Below the pieces are notes generated by a model. That model saw only the letters and a program-made list of their open reading frames with translations. It was not told the origin of the DNA and did not search any database. Shown one piece after another: positions 15,747-24,760 of a stretch of 59,419 nucleotides of DNA. Source of the DNA: Nitrosopumilaceae archaeon. Lineage in GTDB: Archaea > Thermoproteota > Nitrososphaeria > Nitrososphaerales > Nitrosopumilaceae. Numbering within the stretch: position 1 is the first letter of the stretch; each line of letters starts with the position of its first letter. Made by a program: the position numbers and the translations under genes. The DNA is taken from the NCBI GenBank assembly GCA_030041535.1, contig JASHNR010000019.1, positions 1 through 59,419 on the forward strand, read 5' to 3'.

Positions 15747-17393
15747 TTACTGTCCAAGTTTTGATTTATGCACCTGAATATCGGTAGACTCTACTTTCTT
15801 GAAAAGCGGAGAGGCCTCACCCAGATTATGACCTGATTTTATCGCGATTTCAGACATGGAATGCCATGGTTGCTTGGATACATTTCCTGCCAAGTTGAGT
15901 TGAGACCATATTCTCTGCGATGATTCTGGTAAAAATGGATAAAGCGCTATTGCGATAGAACGTACTGCGTGCACTGAAATGAATATGCAATTGTTTGTAC
16001 CTACTCCACCTTTCCACGGTTCCTTTTTCTGAAAGTATTGGTTAAAGTATGCAGAAAACTCCAAGATCTTCTTAAGCGCCCTGTCAAGATTATTTTCTTC
16101 CATTAGAGGTGTCATTTCATTTACCAAGTTTTTGATCTTGTCTTGCGCTTCGGTATCAGCAGAGTCAAGTCCATCAGTGGAAGGAACTACACCTCCAGTA
16201 CTCTTTTTTGTAAAGCCAAGCGCCCGATTGACAAAGTTACCAATATTTCCTATGAGTTCAGAGTTTATCCTAGCTGCAAACTCATCCCAATCAAAATTAA
16301 GATCATCTTGGCTATATGGGGTAATCAGTGTCAAATAGAATCGTAGATAGTCAGAGGGATAAATTTGAAGAAAATCTTTCAGGCCAATATACCAGTTACG
16401 GCTCTTTGAGATCTTTTTTGATTGTAACATGAGATGTCCCCGAGTTGGTATATAGTCAGGAAGTTTGTACTCTTTTTTTATTCCAAGTCTCATTGCGGGT
16501 AAAAACAGATAATGATGATACACTATATCTTTACCAATAAAGTGGTAAATATCTGCCGAGTTCCAAAATTCTTTGCCATCTATTCCCTTGTCATTTAGAA
16601 ACTTTAGTGCTGAAGAAATGTATGCAAGGTGATTGTCAAACCATCCATAGAAGACTTGGCCCTTGGCCGCTTCAAGTGGAATAGGCACACCCCAAGTAAT
16701 GTCTCTTGTGATATCCCAATCTACCAAGCCGTCTTTTATCCAATTTTGTACGTATTTTTTTACGTCCTTTTGGAGATAAGAATCTCCTGCAAGCCATTCA
16801 TTTAATTCGTTTACAAAGTTTGTCAGTTTGAAAAAGTAGTGTTTTGTCTTCTCTTTTGTTGGAGGACTCTTGCAAATTGAACACTTGGGTTCTTCTATCT
16901 CTTGCGGCACCCTCCCACATTTTTCACACAGATCAGAATATTGTTCTTCAGCCTTACAATACGGACATCTGCCTATCACGTACCTATCTGGCAGAAACTT
17001 TTTGTCAACCTTGCAATAGAACTGTATGATCTCTTGCTCGTAAATATGACCATTTTCCATTAATTTTTTAAATACATCTTGTACAAAGGCAATATTTTCC
17101 GAAGAGCTTGTTCTGTAAAATAGATCAAATCCTATTCCAAATGCGGTAAAATCATCATAGTCTCTTTTATTCCAGACTTTGACGTATTCTTCTGGCGTCT
17201 TTTTTTCTTTTTCAGCTTGAATTAAAATGGGTGTGCCATAGTCGTCTGATGCACATATGTAATATGCTTCTGTGCCAGAAAGCTTGAGAAATCTTGTTGT
17301 GATATCAGCAGGTAAATAAGTTGAGGCAACATGACCAAGGTGTATTTCGCCATTTGCATATGGTAACGCGCTTGTTATAATTGCCTTTTTCAT
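15747..17393 (-). CDS. metG: Methionyl-tRNA synthetase
   Basis: A 548-residue class I synthetase. The HIGH motif is HLGH at residues 18-21 and the KMSKS motif is KISKS at 327-331. The connective domain has three Cys pairs (143/146, 156/159, 171/174), which means a zinc-binding knuckle of the archaeal/eukaryotic type. GRCPYCKAEEQYSDLCEKCG is the first part. The C-terminal EMAP/Arc1p-like tRNA-binding domain is absent, which is common in archaea where it may be a separate gene. The start ATG at 17393 leaves 30 bases to the ahcY stop upstream, consistent with an ahcY-metG-MFS unit. Confidence 0.96.
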   Translation of the reverse strand: MKKAIITSALPYANGEIHLGHVASTYLPADITTRFLKLSGTEAYYICASDDYGTPILIQAEKEKKTPEEYVKVWNKRDYDDFTAFGIGFDLFYRTSSSENIAFVQDVFKKLMENGHIYEQEIIQFYCKVDKKFLPDRYVIGRCPYCKAEEQYSDLCEKCGRVPQEIEEPKCSICKSPPTKEKTKHYFFKLTNFVNELNEWLAGDSYLQKDVKKYVQNWIKDGLVDWDITRDITWGVPIPLEAAKGQVFYGWFDNHLAYISSALKFLNDKGIDGKEFWNSADIYHFIGKDIVYHHYLFLPAMRLGIKKEYKLPDYIPTRGHLMLQSKKISKSRNWYIGLKDFLQIYPSDYLRFYLTLITPYSQDDLNFDWDEFAARINSELIGNIGNFVNRALGFTKKSTGGVVPSTDGLDSADTEAQDKIKNLVNEMTPLMEENNLDRALKKILEFSAYFNQYFQKKEPWKGGVGTNNCIFISVHAVRSIAIALYPFLPESSQRIWSQLNLAGNVSKQPWHSMSEIAIKSGHNLGEASPLFKKVESTDIQVHKSKLGQ

Positions 17394-17423
17394 TATCTGG
17401 ATAAAGTTTGTACGTGATTTAAG

Positions 17424-18665
17424 CTATGCCCAGCTTTGACCGTATTTTATCTGAGCTGCAGTTGGTTTGTCCATATTCACGTTCATTGCCTTGAGTGCAT
17501 CGATTGCAATCTGTATGTCAATCTCTTGTGGAACTGTGATTACATTCTTTCCTATCTTTTTGTGATTCTTTGCAATGTAAATCATTGATAGCAATTGATT
17601 TGAAAACGACTGTGCCATAACTTCTGGAGGGTGCCCTTCTGCTGCAACAAGATTAGCAATTCTTCCTTTTCCAACGAGATAAACGCGTTTTCCATTTTTT
17701 AATAAACATTCATCAAGATTTGGACGGACTTCTCGTACTGATTTTGATTCAGTGAGCAAAAACTTGGCATCCACTTCAACATCAAAGTGACCTACATTAC
17801 CCATAATGGCACCGTTTCTCATAGTCAATATGTGCTCTTTTCGAATGATTCCAGTTTGGCCAGTTGCTGTAATGAATATCTCTCCTGTTTTTGCGGCTTC
17901 AGCCATTGGTGCAACTTCAAAACCATCCATATGAGCTTCCAAAGCTCGTACCGGATCGACTTCAGTAACGCAGACTTTTGCTCCCATTCCACGACATCTT
18001 GATGCAACACCTCTTCCTACCCACCCATATCCCGCTACAACAATACGTTTTCCTGCAAATAACAAATTCATTGATCTGAGATATCCATCAATTGTACTCT
18101 GACCTGTTCCATATCTATTGTCAAACATGTGTTTTGTATATGCATCATTGACAGCAATTACAGGATACTTGAGTTTCTTTTCTTTTGCAAGAGCCTTCAA
18201 TCGTATAACACCAGTCGTTGTCTCTTCTGTTCCACCCATGACTTTCATTGACGCAAATTTTTTATTTCCATGTATTTTGCTATGACTGTCAGAACCATCA
18301 TCTGTTAGAATCTGCGGGTTATGACTTAGCATCTGTTCAATACACCAGTCATATTCTTCGGAGGTTTGGCCTGTCCAAGCATAAATGTGAATTCCATTTT
18401 CAGCTAAAAATGCAGCTATGTCATCCTGTGTCGAAAGAGGATTTGCAGCGCAGGCACTTACATCTGCACCCAACTCTTTTGCGCCCATTATCAAGACGGA
18501 TGTTTCTTTTGTAATATGCAGGCATATTCCTATGCGTAGTCCTTTGAGAGGCTGAGATTTCTTTAATCTTCCAATTGTATTAGTGAGAATTTGCATGTGA
18601 TCCCGTGCCCATTCGTATGACATCTTTCCTTTTTCTGCAAGGCTTGGATCCTTTACCTGACTCAT
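17424..18665 (-). CDS. ahcY: S-adenosylhomocysteine hydrolase
   Basis: The 413-residue enzyme cleaves S-adenosylhomocysteine to adenosine and homocysteine, recycling the by-product of methyltransferases. Diagnostic segments are HITKETSVLIMGAKELGADV near the N-terminus, DDGSDSH in the substrate region, VAGYGWVGRGVASRCRGMGA for NAD binding, NVGHFDVEVD, and the C-terminal PTAAQIKYGQSWA. Length and C-terminus fit the archaeal short form. It heads a likely operon with metG downstream, both serving methionine/AdoMet metabolism. It diverges from the Rieske gene across 80 bases. Confidence 0.97.
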   Translation of the reverse strand: MSQVKDPSLAEKGKMSYEWARDHMQILTNTIGRLKKSQPLKGLRIGICLHITKETSVLIMGAKELGADVSACAANPLSTQDDIAAFLAENGIHIYAWTGQTSEEYDWCIEQMLSHNPQILTDDGSDSHSKIHGNKKFASMKVMGGTEETTTGVIRLKALAKEKKLKYPVIAVNDAYTKHMFDNRYGTGQSTIDGYLRSMNLLFAGKRIVVAGYGWVGRGVASRCRGMGAKVCVTEVDPVRALEAHMDGFEVAPMAEAAKTGEIFITATGQTGIIRKEHILTMRNGAIMGNVGHFDVEVDAKFLLTESKSVREVRPNLDECLLKNGKRVYLVGKGRIANLVAAEGHPPEVMAQSFSNQLLSMIYIAKNHKKIGKNVITVPQEIDIQIAIDALKAMNVNMDKPTAAQIKYGQSWA

Positions 18666-18745
18666 ATTGCATCTGAAATTTCAGGGGTATAAAATAGTAT
18701 CAGAAATAACAATCTAAATATTGGATATGTTTTGCTTAAAAAAAT

Positions 18746-19048
18746 ATGGTCTGGAAGAAGGTAGCAGAAAAGAACGAAATTGCGCTAGGTAAAGGTAGAG
18801 AGTTTTCTGTAGATGGTAAAAAAATTGCGATATTCAATCAAGATGGCTTTCATGCACTTGATTCAGTTTGTGTACACCAGGACGGATCTCTTGCGCCTGG
18901 CAAGCTAGAAGGCGATATAGTAGAGTGTCCACTTCATTTATGGCACTATAATATCAAAACAGGGGAGCTCTTGGATTACATCAAAGGAGTAAAACTTCAA
19001 ACATACAAAGTTGAAGTAAAAAACGACGGCATTTATCTAGACATATAA
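18746..19048 (+). CDS. Rieske [2Fe-2S] protein
   Basis: A 100-residue soluble Rieske ferredoxin. The cluster ligands are CVH (SVCVHQDGSLAPG) and CPLH (VECPLHLWHYN), giving the C-x-H and C-x2-H pair about 17 residues apart. No transmembrane anchor is present, so it is more like the small subunit of nitrite reductase or the ferredoxin of an oxygenase than the bc1-type protein. No oxygenase or reductase lies next to it. It probably passes single electrons to an unknown partner in the cytoplasm. Confidence 0.92.
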   Translation: MVWKKVAEKNEIALGKGREFSVDGKKIAIFNQDGFHALDSVCVHQDGSLAPGKLEGDIVECPLHLWHYNIKTGELLDYIKGVKLQTYKVEVKNDGIYLDI

Positions 19049-19111
19049 CAAGTTCAATTAATTTACCACAGAAATCTCTCTACATAATTATCAGGCATGT
19101 GACAGGAGCCA

Positions 19112-19264
19112 CTAGGAAAGAAGCTCCCAGTCATTTTTGCCACATTTACATTGTTTGTTGTATGCATTAATGTATTCCATGTACTCTAAATCCGTACAAG
19201 GTCCCTGATCAGGGATAAAGACTCTGGTATTGCATGACCTACACCTTGCAATAAAATCATTCAA
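19112..19264 (-). CDS. 50-residue zinc-binding protein
   Basis: The reverse strand holds a 51-codon frame from TTG at 19264 to TAG at 19112. It reads RCRSCNTRVFIPDQGPC near the front and KQCKCGKNDWELLS at the end, so four to five cysteines in C-x2-C and C-x-C-G arrangement, compatible with one zinc ribbon. It lies in what would otherwise be an empty 316-base gap. Function is not known. The start codon is the least certain part. Confidence 0.55.
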   Translation of the reverse strand: MNDFIARCRSCNTRVFIPDQGPCTDLEYMEYINAYNKQCKCGKNDWELLS

Positions 19265-19364
19265 TAGTTGAGGTTACAGAACACTTGTAAAAAAACTATA
19301 ACACATAAAAAAATACCATACAATTTTAGCTTAGTTTAAGAGATGCAATTCTTACCAATTTATC

Positions 19365-19574
19365 ATGACCAATTCTCCTTCAAGAGATGAAATAAAAATT
19401 GGAACAAGTGTACTAATAGTACAAAAGCAAGACCAACGTACAGGCGTTTTGACTAGAGGCGTGGTCAAGAGAATCCTTACTTCAAATAACTCTCATCCTC
19501 ACGGAATTAAAGTAGAATTAGATAATGGTAAAATAGGACGAGTTCAGAAATGTGTCAATACTGAAAAGTCATAA
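19365..19574 (+). CDS. YwbE-like (DUF2196) small protein
   Basis: A 69-residue basic protein. The run KQDQRTGVLTRGVVKRILT followed by SHPHGIKVELDNGKIGRV is the full conserved core of the YwbE family, a small beta-barrel domain of unknown function found in bacteria and archaea. It is probably leaderless, since a TTAGTTTAAG box lies about 27 nt before the ATG. No operon partner is obvious. Confidence 0.82.
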   Translation: MTNSPSRDEIKIGTSVLIVQKQDQRTGVLTRGVVKRILTSNNSHPHGIKVELDNGKIGRVQKCVNTEKS

Positions 19575-19638
19575 TGAAAAACATCCATGTAAAAAATACT
19601 TGAAAAAGTTTAATTCTTTAGGATAATTTTAACAAACG

Positions 19639-20427
19639 TTGAATTCAAAAATACTAGAGGAGATCACAGAAAAAGATTTCAACGCCATACAAGAAAAAAT
19701 TGGCTCATTTCTTGTAGAAGAGATTAGAGAACGAAGATCACAGGGAGTAATATTGGGTTTGAGTGGAGGAATAGACTCTGCAGTTATTGCCATGCTTTGT
19801 GCAAAATTTGTCAGAGAAAAGTCACTTGCATTGATAATGCCAGATTCCAAAATTACACCACAGATAGATACAGAAGATGCAATCAAAATTGTTGACAGTT
19901 CACATCTAGAATACAAGTTAATAGATATTGGATTCATCCACAAAGAGTACTCAAAGTACATTGAACCAAGCCCACTAGCATTTGGGAACCTGGGTGCCAG
20001 GATTAGGTCAAACATTTTGTATTATTATGCCAATGCTAGAAATTATCTTGTTCTTGGATCAGGAGATAGAAGCGAGTTTTTGATAGGATATTTTACAAAA
20101 TATGGCGATGGTGCTGCAGACCTCTTGCCAATAGTTTCTCTATACAAAACTCAGATTCGAGCATTTGCAAGATTTCTTGGCGTTCCATCCAGCATAATAT
20201 CAAAACCAAGCGGCCCCCGATTGTGGGAAGGACATACAGCTGAGACAGAAATTGGCATGACGTACGAAGAAATTGATTCCATTCTTCATTGTGTAATTGA
20301 CAAGAATCTCTCAATTGAAGACACTTCCAAGATAACAGAAATACCCATTTCAAATGTGGATAAAATTTACCAGATGCACAAAAGAAGCGAGCACAAAAGA
20401 ATAACACCCAAAGCATGTGTTCTTTGA
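19639..20427 (+). CDS. nadE: NH3-dependent NAD+ synthetase
   Basis: A 262-residue N-type ATP pyrophosphatase. The PP-loop is LSGGIDSAV at residues 41-49. GSGDRSEFLIGYFTKYGDGA and the KPSGPRLWEGHTAE segment are NadE-specific for deamido-NAD binding. It lacks the glutaminase domain, so it uses ammonia directly, the usual case in archaea and fitting for an ammonia oxidiser. The start is TTG with an AGTTTAATTC box about 27 nt upstream. The cysS gene follows 14 bases later, probably in one transcript. Confidence 0.96.
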   Translation: MNSKILEEITEKDFNAIQEKIGSFLVEEIRERRSQGVILGLSGGIDSAVIAMLCAKFVREKSLALIMPDSKITPQIDTEDAIKIVDSSHLEYKLIDIGFIHKEYSKYIEPSPLAFGNLGARIRSNILYYYANARNYLVLGSGDRSEFLIGYFTKYGDGAADLLPIVSLYKTQIRAFARFLGVPSSIISKPSGPRLWEGHTAETEIGMTYEEIDSILHCVIDKNLSIEDTSKITEIPISNVDKIYQMHKRSEHKRITPKACVL

Positions 20428-20441
20428 TAAGATGATAAAGT

Positions 20442-21848
20442 TTGAAAATTTTTGATACATTATCAGTAGCAGAAAAGGAATTAGACATATCAGACAAGGT
20501 AAGAATCTACCTCTGTGGCGTCACAGTATATGATGATAGCCACATAGGACATGCTAGAACGATCATAGTTTTTGATACCCTACGTAGATTTCTAGAATCA
20601 CAGGGAATCAAGGTGGAATTTATTCAAAACTTCACTGATGTAGATGACAAGATAATAAATCGAGCAAGAGCAGAAAATGTATCTACAGATAAGATAAGTT
20701 CAAAATATATTGTAAATTATTTCAAGGAGTTTGATAATCTCAACGTAAGACACGCTGACATGTATCCAAAAGCTACAGAGCACATAGGAGACATGATTAA
20801 TTTGATCAAAGTATTAATTGAGAAAAATTTTGCATATGTGTCAACAAACGGAGTTTATTTTTCAGTATCAAAATTTCATGAATATGGAAAGCTTTCAAAG
20901 AAGAAAACTGACGAGTTAGTCTCTGGCGCGCGCGTAGAGATAGATGAGACTAAAAATGATCCGTTAGATTTTACGTTATGGAAGTTTGCAAATGAGGAAC
21001 CAAAATGGGAAAGCCCATGGGGACCTGGCAGGCCCGGATGGCACATAGAGTGTTCTGCCATGAGTCTAAAATACTTGGGATCCAATTTTGAAATTCATGG
21101 AGGAGGAAGAGATCTTATCTTTCCCCATCATGAAAATGAAATTGCTCAATCAGAGTCATATTCAGGCAAGAATTTTGCCAAGATTTGGATGCATGTAGGA
21201 ATGGTCACAATAAATGGCGAGAAAATGTCAAAATCTCTAGGAAATACAAAATCTGTAGACCATGTTCTAAAAAAATGGGGTGCAAATATAATTAGGCTTT
21301 TTTGCCTTTCAGGACACTATTCTAAACCCATTGATTATTCTGAAGACTTGTTAAGAGAGGCCATAACAAAGTGGCGTCAGGTGGAGAATTGTTATTATGA
21401 ATTAGTCTTGTCAGATGATGGATCTGCCGCCACAGAGGACGTAAAACTCATAGAAGAGACAGTGAAAGAAACCAAGAAAGAATTTGCTGAAGCTTTAAAC
21501 TCAGATTTTAACACGCCGCTTGCATCTAGTGCGTTTTTTAAACTTGTAAAGACGGTAAATCAGATTGCTTCATCTGAACACATGGTGTCTTCCCTTTCCA
21601 ATATGATTTTGCCGGTATTTGATCAAATGCTTGACATTTTAGGCCTAAAGATATCACAAGTTTCTCCAGAGGAAAAAATAAAAATAAATGAACTTATCAA
21701 TAAACGCAATCTATTACGAAGTCAAAAAAACTTTCAGGGTGCAGATAACATTAGGAAAGAGATATCAAACTTGGGAATTGTCCTAATTGATCACAAGAAA
21801 AAAACATTATGGATGAAACAGGAAAGAATTGTCGCCGAGAACAGTTAA
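20442..21848 (+). CDS. cysS: Cysteinyl-tRNA synthetase
   Basis: A 468-residue class I synthetase with HIGH at residues 34-37, KMSKS at 261-265, and the zinc ligands Cys25, Cys204 and the HH of FPHHENE. The C-terminal DALR-like anticodon domain ends with NKRNLLRSQKNFQGADNIRKE, normal for the family. It starts with TTG, 14 bases after nadE. Its stop overlaps the end of the convergent GTPase gene by four bases. Confidence 0.96.
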   Translation: MKIFDTLSVAEKELDISDKVRIYLCGVTVYDDSHIGHARTIIVFDTLRRFLESQGIKVEFIQNFTDVDDKIINRARAENVSTDKISSKYIVNYFKEFDNLNVRHADMYPKATEHIGDMINLIKVLIEKNFAYVSTNGVYFSVSKFHEYGKLSKKKTDELVSGARVEIDETKNDPLDFTLWKFANEEPKWESPWGPGRPGWHIECSAMSLKYLGSNFEIHGGGRDLIFPHHENEIAQSESYSGKNFAKIWMHVGMVTINGEKMSKSLGNTKSVDHVLKKWGANIIRLFCLSGHYSKPIDYSEDLLREAITKWRQVENCYYELVLSDDGSAATEDVKLIEETVKETKKEFAEALNSDFNTPLASSAFFKLVKTVNQIASSEHMVSSLSNMILPVFDQMLDILGLKISQVSPEEKIKINELINKRNLLRSQKNFQGADNIRKEISNLGIVLIDHKKKTLWMKQERIVAENS

Positions 21849-23062
21849 GATTTCTTCGTCTGTGCACTTACCAATGACACTATATCCCTATCGCGTAATT
21901 GATAATTGGTTGGCAATCTTACTCCATATCTGACATCCTTTGCATAGAGTAGCCCTTTGGTAAGATCGGAGTGGATTTCTTTTGCCAAATCTTCTATTGT
22001 TGAACCATCTTTCATAAGAATAAGATTAGGAAGAATGTGCCCTTTTTTGTCTGATAGTTTCTCAGGATCTGCAACAGGATAAACTGAATTCATCTTCAAT
22101 AATTTGAAGACGGTAACATTGATTGCAAATTGTACGCCTGTTCTCATATATTCTCCAAGTATACCTTTTGTAATAAACTCAAGAGCTTCGAGTTGTTTTT
22201 TGTTTAATGCTTCCTTGTGAAGTATTTCAAACTGTTCTGAGCCTGGAATATATTTTATCAAGCCCTTCTGTTCGGCACGCCTAAGAGAAAGTTCGCTATC
22301 AGCGCCTGCAGGTATAATTATAGTATCTACATACTTTTCGCGCAGCCTATCAAAGTTTTTGTCTGCACCCGCAAGATCAATTTTATTTGCCACTATAAGC
22401 GTAGGTTTTGAGATCTTTCGCAAGTGCGCAGAGAATTTTTTGCTATCATTCATATCAAAATTATCAAAGTGCTTGTCTTCAAGACCAGCCACCCGCAGTG
22501 CTTCCTTTACATGGATTTCCTTGACACCTATACCCCTGAAGACGTCAGTAATTGCTACAACCGGCTCTGTTTCAGAGTTGACAAGTTTCGATATCTTGTC
22601 CCTATTACCTTCCAAGAGTTTTTGATACCACATTATCAATTCTTCTTCAATATCAGATACGTCAGCAATTGGGTCTCCTTGACCAATTTCTGTTATTCTT
22701 CCAGCGGCATCCACGCCCCCCGATACATCCACTACATGCAAAAGAGCATCAGATTGAGTTGCAACAGAAAGAAATCTGTTACCCAGTCCCTTTCCTGCCC
22801 AAGCTCCTTTTATGAGACCCGGGAGATCGATGAGCTCAATTGGTATGAACCTCCATCCATCAACACATTTTGAGTTTTGAGGGCTGTCTTGTACATTAAA
22901 TTCTGTGTGAACGCATGGCGTTATCGCATTTCCTATACCGCTCTCTGGTTTCTTTGTTGTAAATGGATAAGTTGAGATCTCCCCACCTGACAGAGTGGCA
23001 GCGTTAAAAAAGGTAGTTTTTCCAGTATTTGTTTTACCGATAAGGCCAATTTTTATTGGCAT
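21845..23062 (-). CDS. OLA1/YchF-related GTP/ATP-binding protein with TGS domain
   Basis: This 405-residue Obg-family P-loop protein has G1 GKTNTGKTTFF at residues 9-19, the Obg/OLA1 sequence STYPFTTKKPE with the switch I Thr, G3 DLPGLIKGAWAGKGLGN, and NKIDLAG as the G4 motif. The N-K-I-D form predicts GTP rather than the ATP preference of true YchF (NxxE). The C-terminal LPNLILMKDGSTIEDLAKEIH is a TGS domain. Archaeal members bind ribosomes, and the exact role is unsettled. It is convergent with cysS. Confidence 0.9.
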   Translation of the reverse strand: MPIKIGLIGKTNTGKTTFFNAATLSGGEISTYPFTTKKPESGIGNAITPCVHTEFNVQDSPQNSKCVDGWRFIPIELIDLPGLIKGAWAGKGLGNRFLSVATQSDALLHVVDVSGGVDAAGRITEIGQGDPIADVSDIEEELIMWYQKLLEGNRDKISKLVNSETEPVVAITDVFRGIGVKEIHVKEALRVAGLEDKHFDNFDMNDSKKFSAHLRKISKPTLIVANKIDLAGADKNFDRLREKYVDTIIIPAGADSELSLRRAEQKGLIKYIPGSEQFEILHKEALNKKQLEALEFITKGILGEYMRTGVQFAINVTVFKLLKMNSVYPVADPEKLSDKKGHILPNLILMKDGSTIEDLAKEIHSDLTKGLLYAKDVRYGVRLPTNYQLRDRDIVSLVSAQTKKS

Positions 23063-23103
23063 GAACTCATCTCGTAATGCTTGCTATTTATCTCTGTTGT
23101 AGA

Positions 23104-23469
23104 TTATTCATGGTGATGATCATTTGAGACATTTCCAAGCGAATCTTTTATCTTGTCTGCATACCATTTGATTTCTCCAAGTTCTTCTTCCGTTAATGCG
23201 TCGCTCCATTTGTCTAGAACTACTTTTAGGATTTGTGAACCATTATACAACAAATTCCAGTATGGATGGTGTTCTGCGGTATCATATGCAAGCTCTGCAA
23301 TTTCCTCAAGTCCCGCTTTTGCGCGTGCAAGTGCATCGGATCTCTCGCCATATATCTTGACAACATTAGAATCAATATTTGGTATCATCTTGATTAGTAC
23401 ATTTTTTTGTTCAAATGATCTTATCAGATCTGAAAGAGCATCACAAAATTTTGCAAAATCTTCTGCCAT
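23104..23469 (-). CDS. Conserved hypothetical helical protein
   Basis: About 121 residues, alpha-helical and acidic, with FAKFCDALSDLIRSFEQKN at the front and a His-rich tail (NDHHHE) that might bind metal. I do not recognise a family. I place the start at the ATG at 23469, two bases after the CoA-binding gene's stop at 23472, because the longer alternative at 23505 would overlap that gene by 34 bases. The spacing suggests a two-gene operon with that protein. Confidence 0.65.
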   Translation of the reverse strand: MAEDFAKFCDALSDLIRSFEQKNVLIKMIPNIDSNVVKIYGERSDALARAKAGLEEIAELAYDTAEHHPYWNLLYNGSQILKVVLDKWSDALTEEELGEIKWYADKIKDSLGNVSNDHHHE

Positions 23470-23471
23470 AT

Positions 23472-23882
23472 CTAGAATAGTCTCTGGTGTTCTGCAAGCA
23501 TACATCGGTTGAAGACAACATCTATTCCTGCTTTTTTTGCTAGTGATTCTGCTTCTGGATTATGAATTCCTTCTTGTAGCCAAAGTATCTCTGGTTTTAT
23601 CTTAATGGCTTCCTCAACTACAGGTTTTACTTGATCAGATGGTCTGAAAACATCAACGATATCTACCTGAACTGGAACATCAAGTAACCTTGGATAACAT
23701 TTTTTTCCTAGAATCTCATCAGTTGTAGGATTAACTGGTATTATGTTGTATCCTTGTTCTGCTAGATATTTTGGCACATAATGTGCCGCCTTTTCTAGAT
23801 TCTTGGACATGCCTACAACTGCTATATTTTTTAATGCATAGATTTTCTTTATTTGTTCATCAGAGTGCAAATCTCTTTCCAT
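23472..23882 (-). CDS. CoA-binding domain protein (YccU-like)
   Basis: A 136-residue single-domain protein of the CoA-binding Rossmann family: NIAVVGMSKNLEKAAHYVPK (Gly-x-Ser loop for CoA), GYNIIPVNPTTDEILGKKCY, and LWLQEGIHNPEAESLAKKAG. These match YccU/YneT-type proteins related to the CoA domain of succinyl-CoA synthetases. The conserved VVFNRCMLAEH at the end carries the family Cys and His. The function of stand-alone members is unknown. It is upstream of and likely co-expressed with the small helical protein. Confidence 0.87.
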   Translation of the reverse strand: MERDLHSDEQIKKIYALKNIAVVGMSKNLEKAAHYVPKYLAEQGYNIIPVNPTTDEILGKKCYPRLLDVPVQVDIVDVFRPSDQVKPVVEEAIKIKPEILWLQEGIHNPEAESLAKKAGIDVVFNRCMLAEHQRLF

Positions 23883-24278
23883 GATTTTGTAATGATTGTT
23901 CCTCTTAATAGATTATCGTGAAACAAATCACAAGCACAAATGTCATGTCATTATTTTATTGAAGAATAGAGATAAAGAAAAGATGCAAAACATATAGGCA
24001 ATAATCATTCCACCCTGCACACCATGAGAATCATGACATTAGGATGTTCTCATTAACGATGTCATTCATTGGTCCTGCTATGACAAATTTTATGCAAGAC
24101 CGATTAGATGTAAACGTAGCTCGATAGACACGGGTTACGCTGACATGATATAGATTACTATGGCAGTGTAAATTTCTGTCAGTGACAGGGAATGTGTAAA
24201 TGACGGTTTTGACGCAAGCTTTTGAATTTTAATTACAGAGACGGGTTTTAAAAAAAGAGATTTGAGATATCGATTCTT
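23883..24278. other. 396-base intergenic region, no gene recognised
   Basis: No frame with coding features was found on either strand. The region has a perfect 13-base inverted repeat CTGTCAGTGACAG at 24176-24188 and several near-repeats of ATGACATTA/GATGTCATT around 24034-24070. It lies between the 3' end of an exported protein gene and the promoter of the CoA-binding gene. A small RNA is possible but unsupported. Confidence 0.35.
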
Positions 24279-24665
24279 TTAACAGCCTAGTTGTGAAAGT
24301 ACTGTCTGTGTTATAGTAGGACTAGCATTTGCATTAGCAAGCGCTGCCTTTACCATAGTGCAAAGACTTGATGTATTAGATGCCACATGTGTTGTGGTTG
24401 GGGTTGTGGTTGTTGTGTTACTTCCACCAGTTTGATTGCCGAACTGAGCATTTGCAAGTGATGCTTGCAATTTATCCCATTCTCCAGGTGCACATAGGTG
24501 ATCTCCACAAACTTTGGTGTCTCCGTATCTCACTGTTATTCGTTGATCATTTAGGATGGAGAAGTCCCTCTGGATCAATGCATTTGATGCAGGAATAGTT
24601 GATACTGCAACAGATGCCATAAGAACTGCTGTTAACAACAGTACTACCGGTAACTTGGACGACAT
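24279..24665 (-). CDS. Exported small protein with Cys motif
   Basis: A 128-residue secreted protein. Residues 1-29 form a signal peptide (SSKLPVVLLLTAVLMASVAV, then ASNA). The mature part contains VCGDHLCAPGEWDKLQ, a CGDxLC motif that I associate with secreted thaumarchaeal proteins, then a Thr-rich linker (TTTTTPTTTH) and a small C-terminal domain ending in GC. Four Cys residues could form two disulfides. I use ATG 24665 rather than 24707, because an ATATAAAAG box at 24687-24695 is 26 nt upstream of 24665. The function is unknown. Confidence 0.75.
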   Translation of the reverse strand: MSSKLPVVLLLTAVLMASVAVSTIPASNALIQRDFSILNDQRITVRYGDTKVCGDHLCAPGEWDKLQASLANAQFGNQTGGSNTTTTTPTTTHVASNTSSLCTMVKAALANANASPTITQTVLSQLGC

Positions 24666-24760
24666 GATTTTAGCTATAGACTGCGAATATAAAAGAATTT
24701 CGCACATTCTATTCTTACCTTACAAAGAAATAGATACTAAATTAATTCTAGATGTTATTC

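Noticed and set aside
23883-24278. Possible small RNA in the 396-base gap
   Set aside because: Only a 13-base inverted repeat and no stable extended fold visible by eye; not enough to call.
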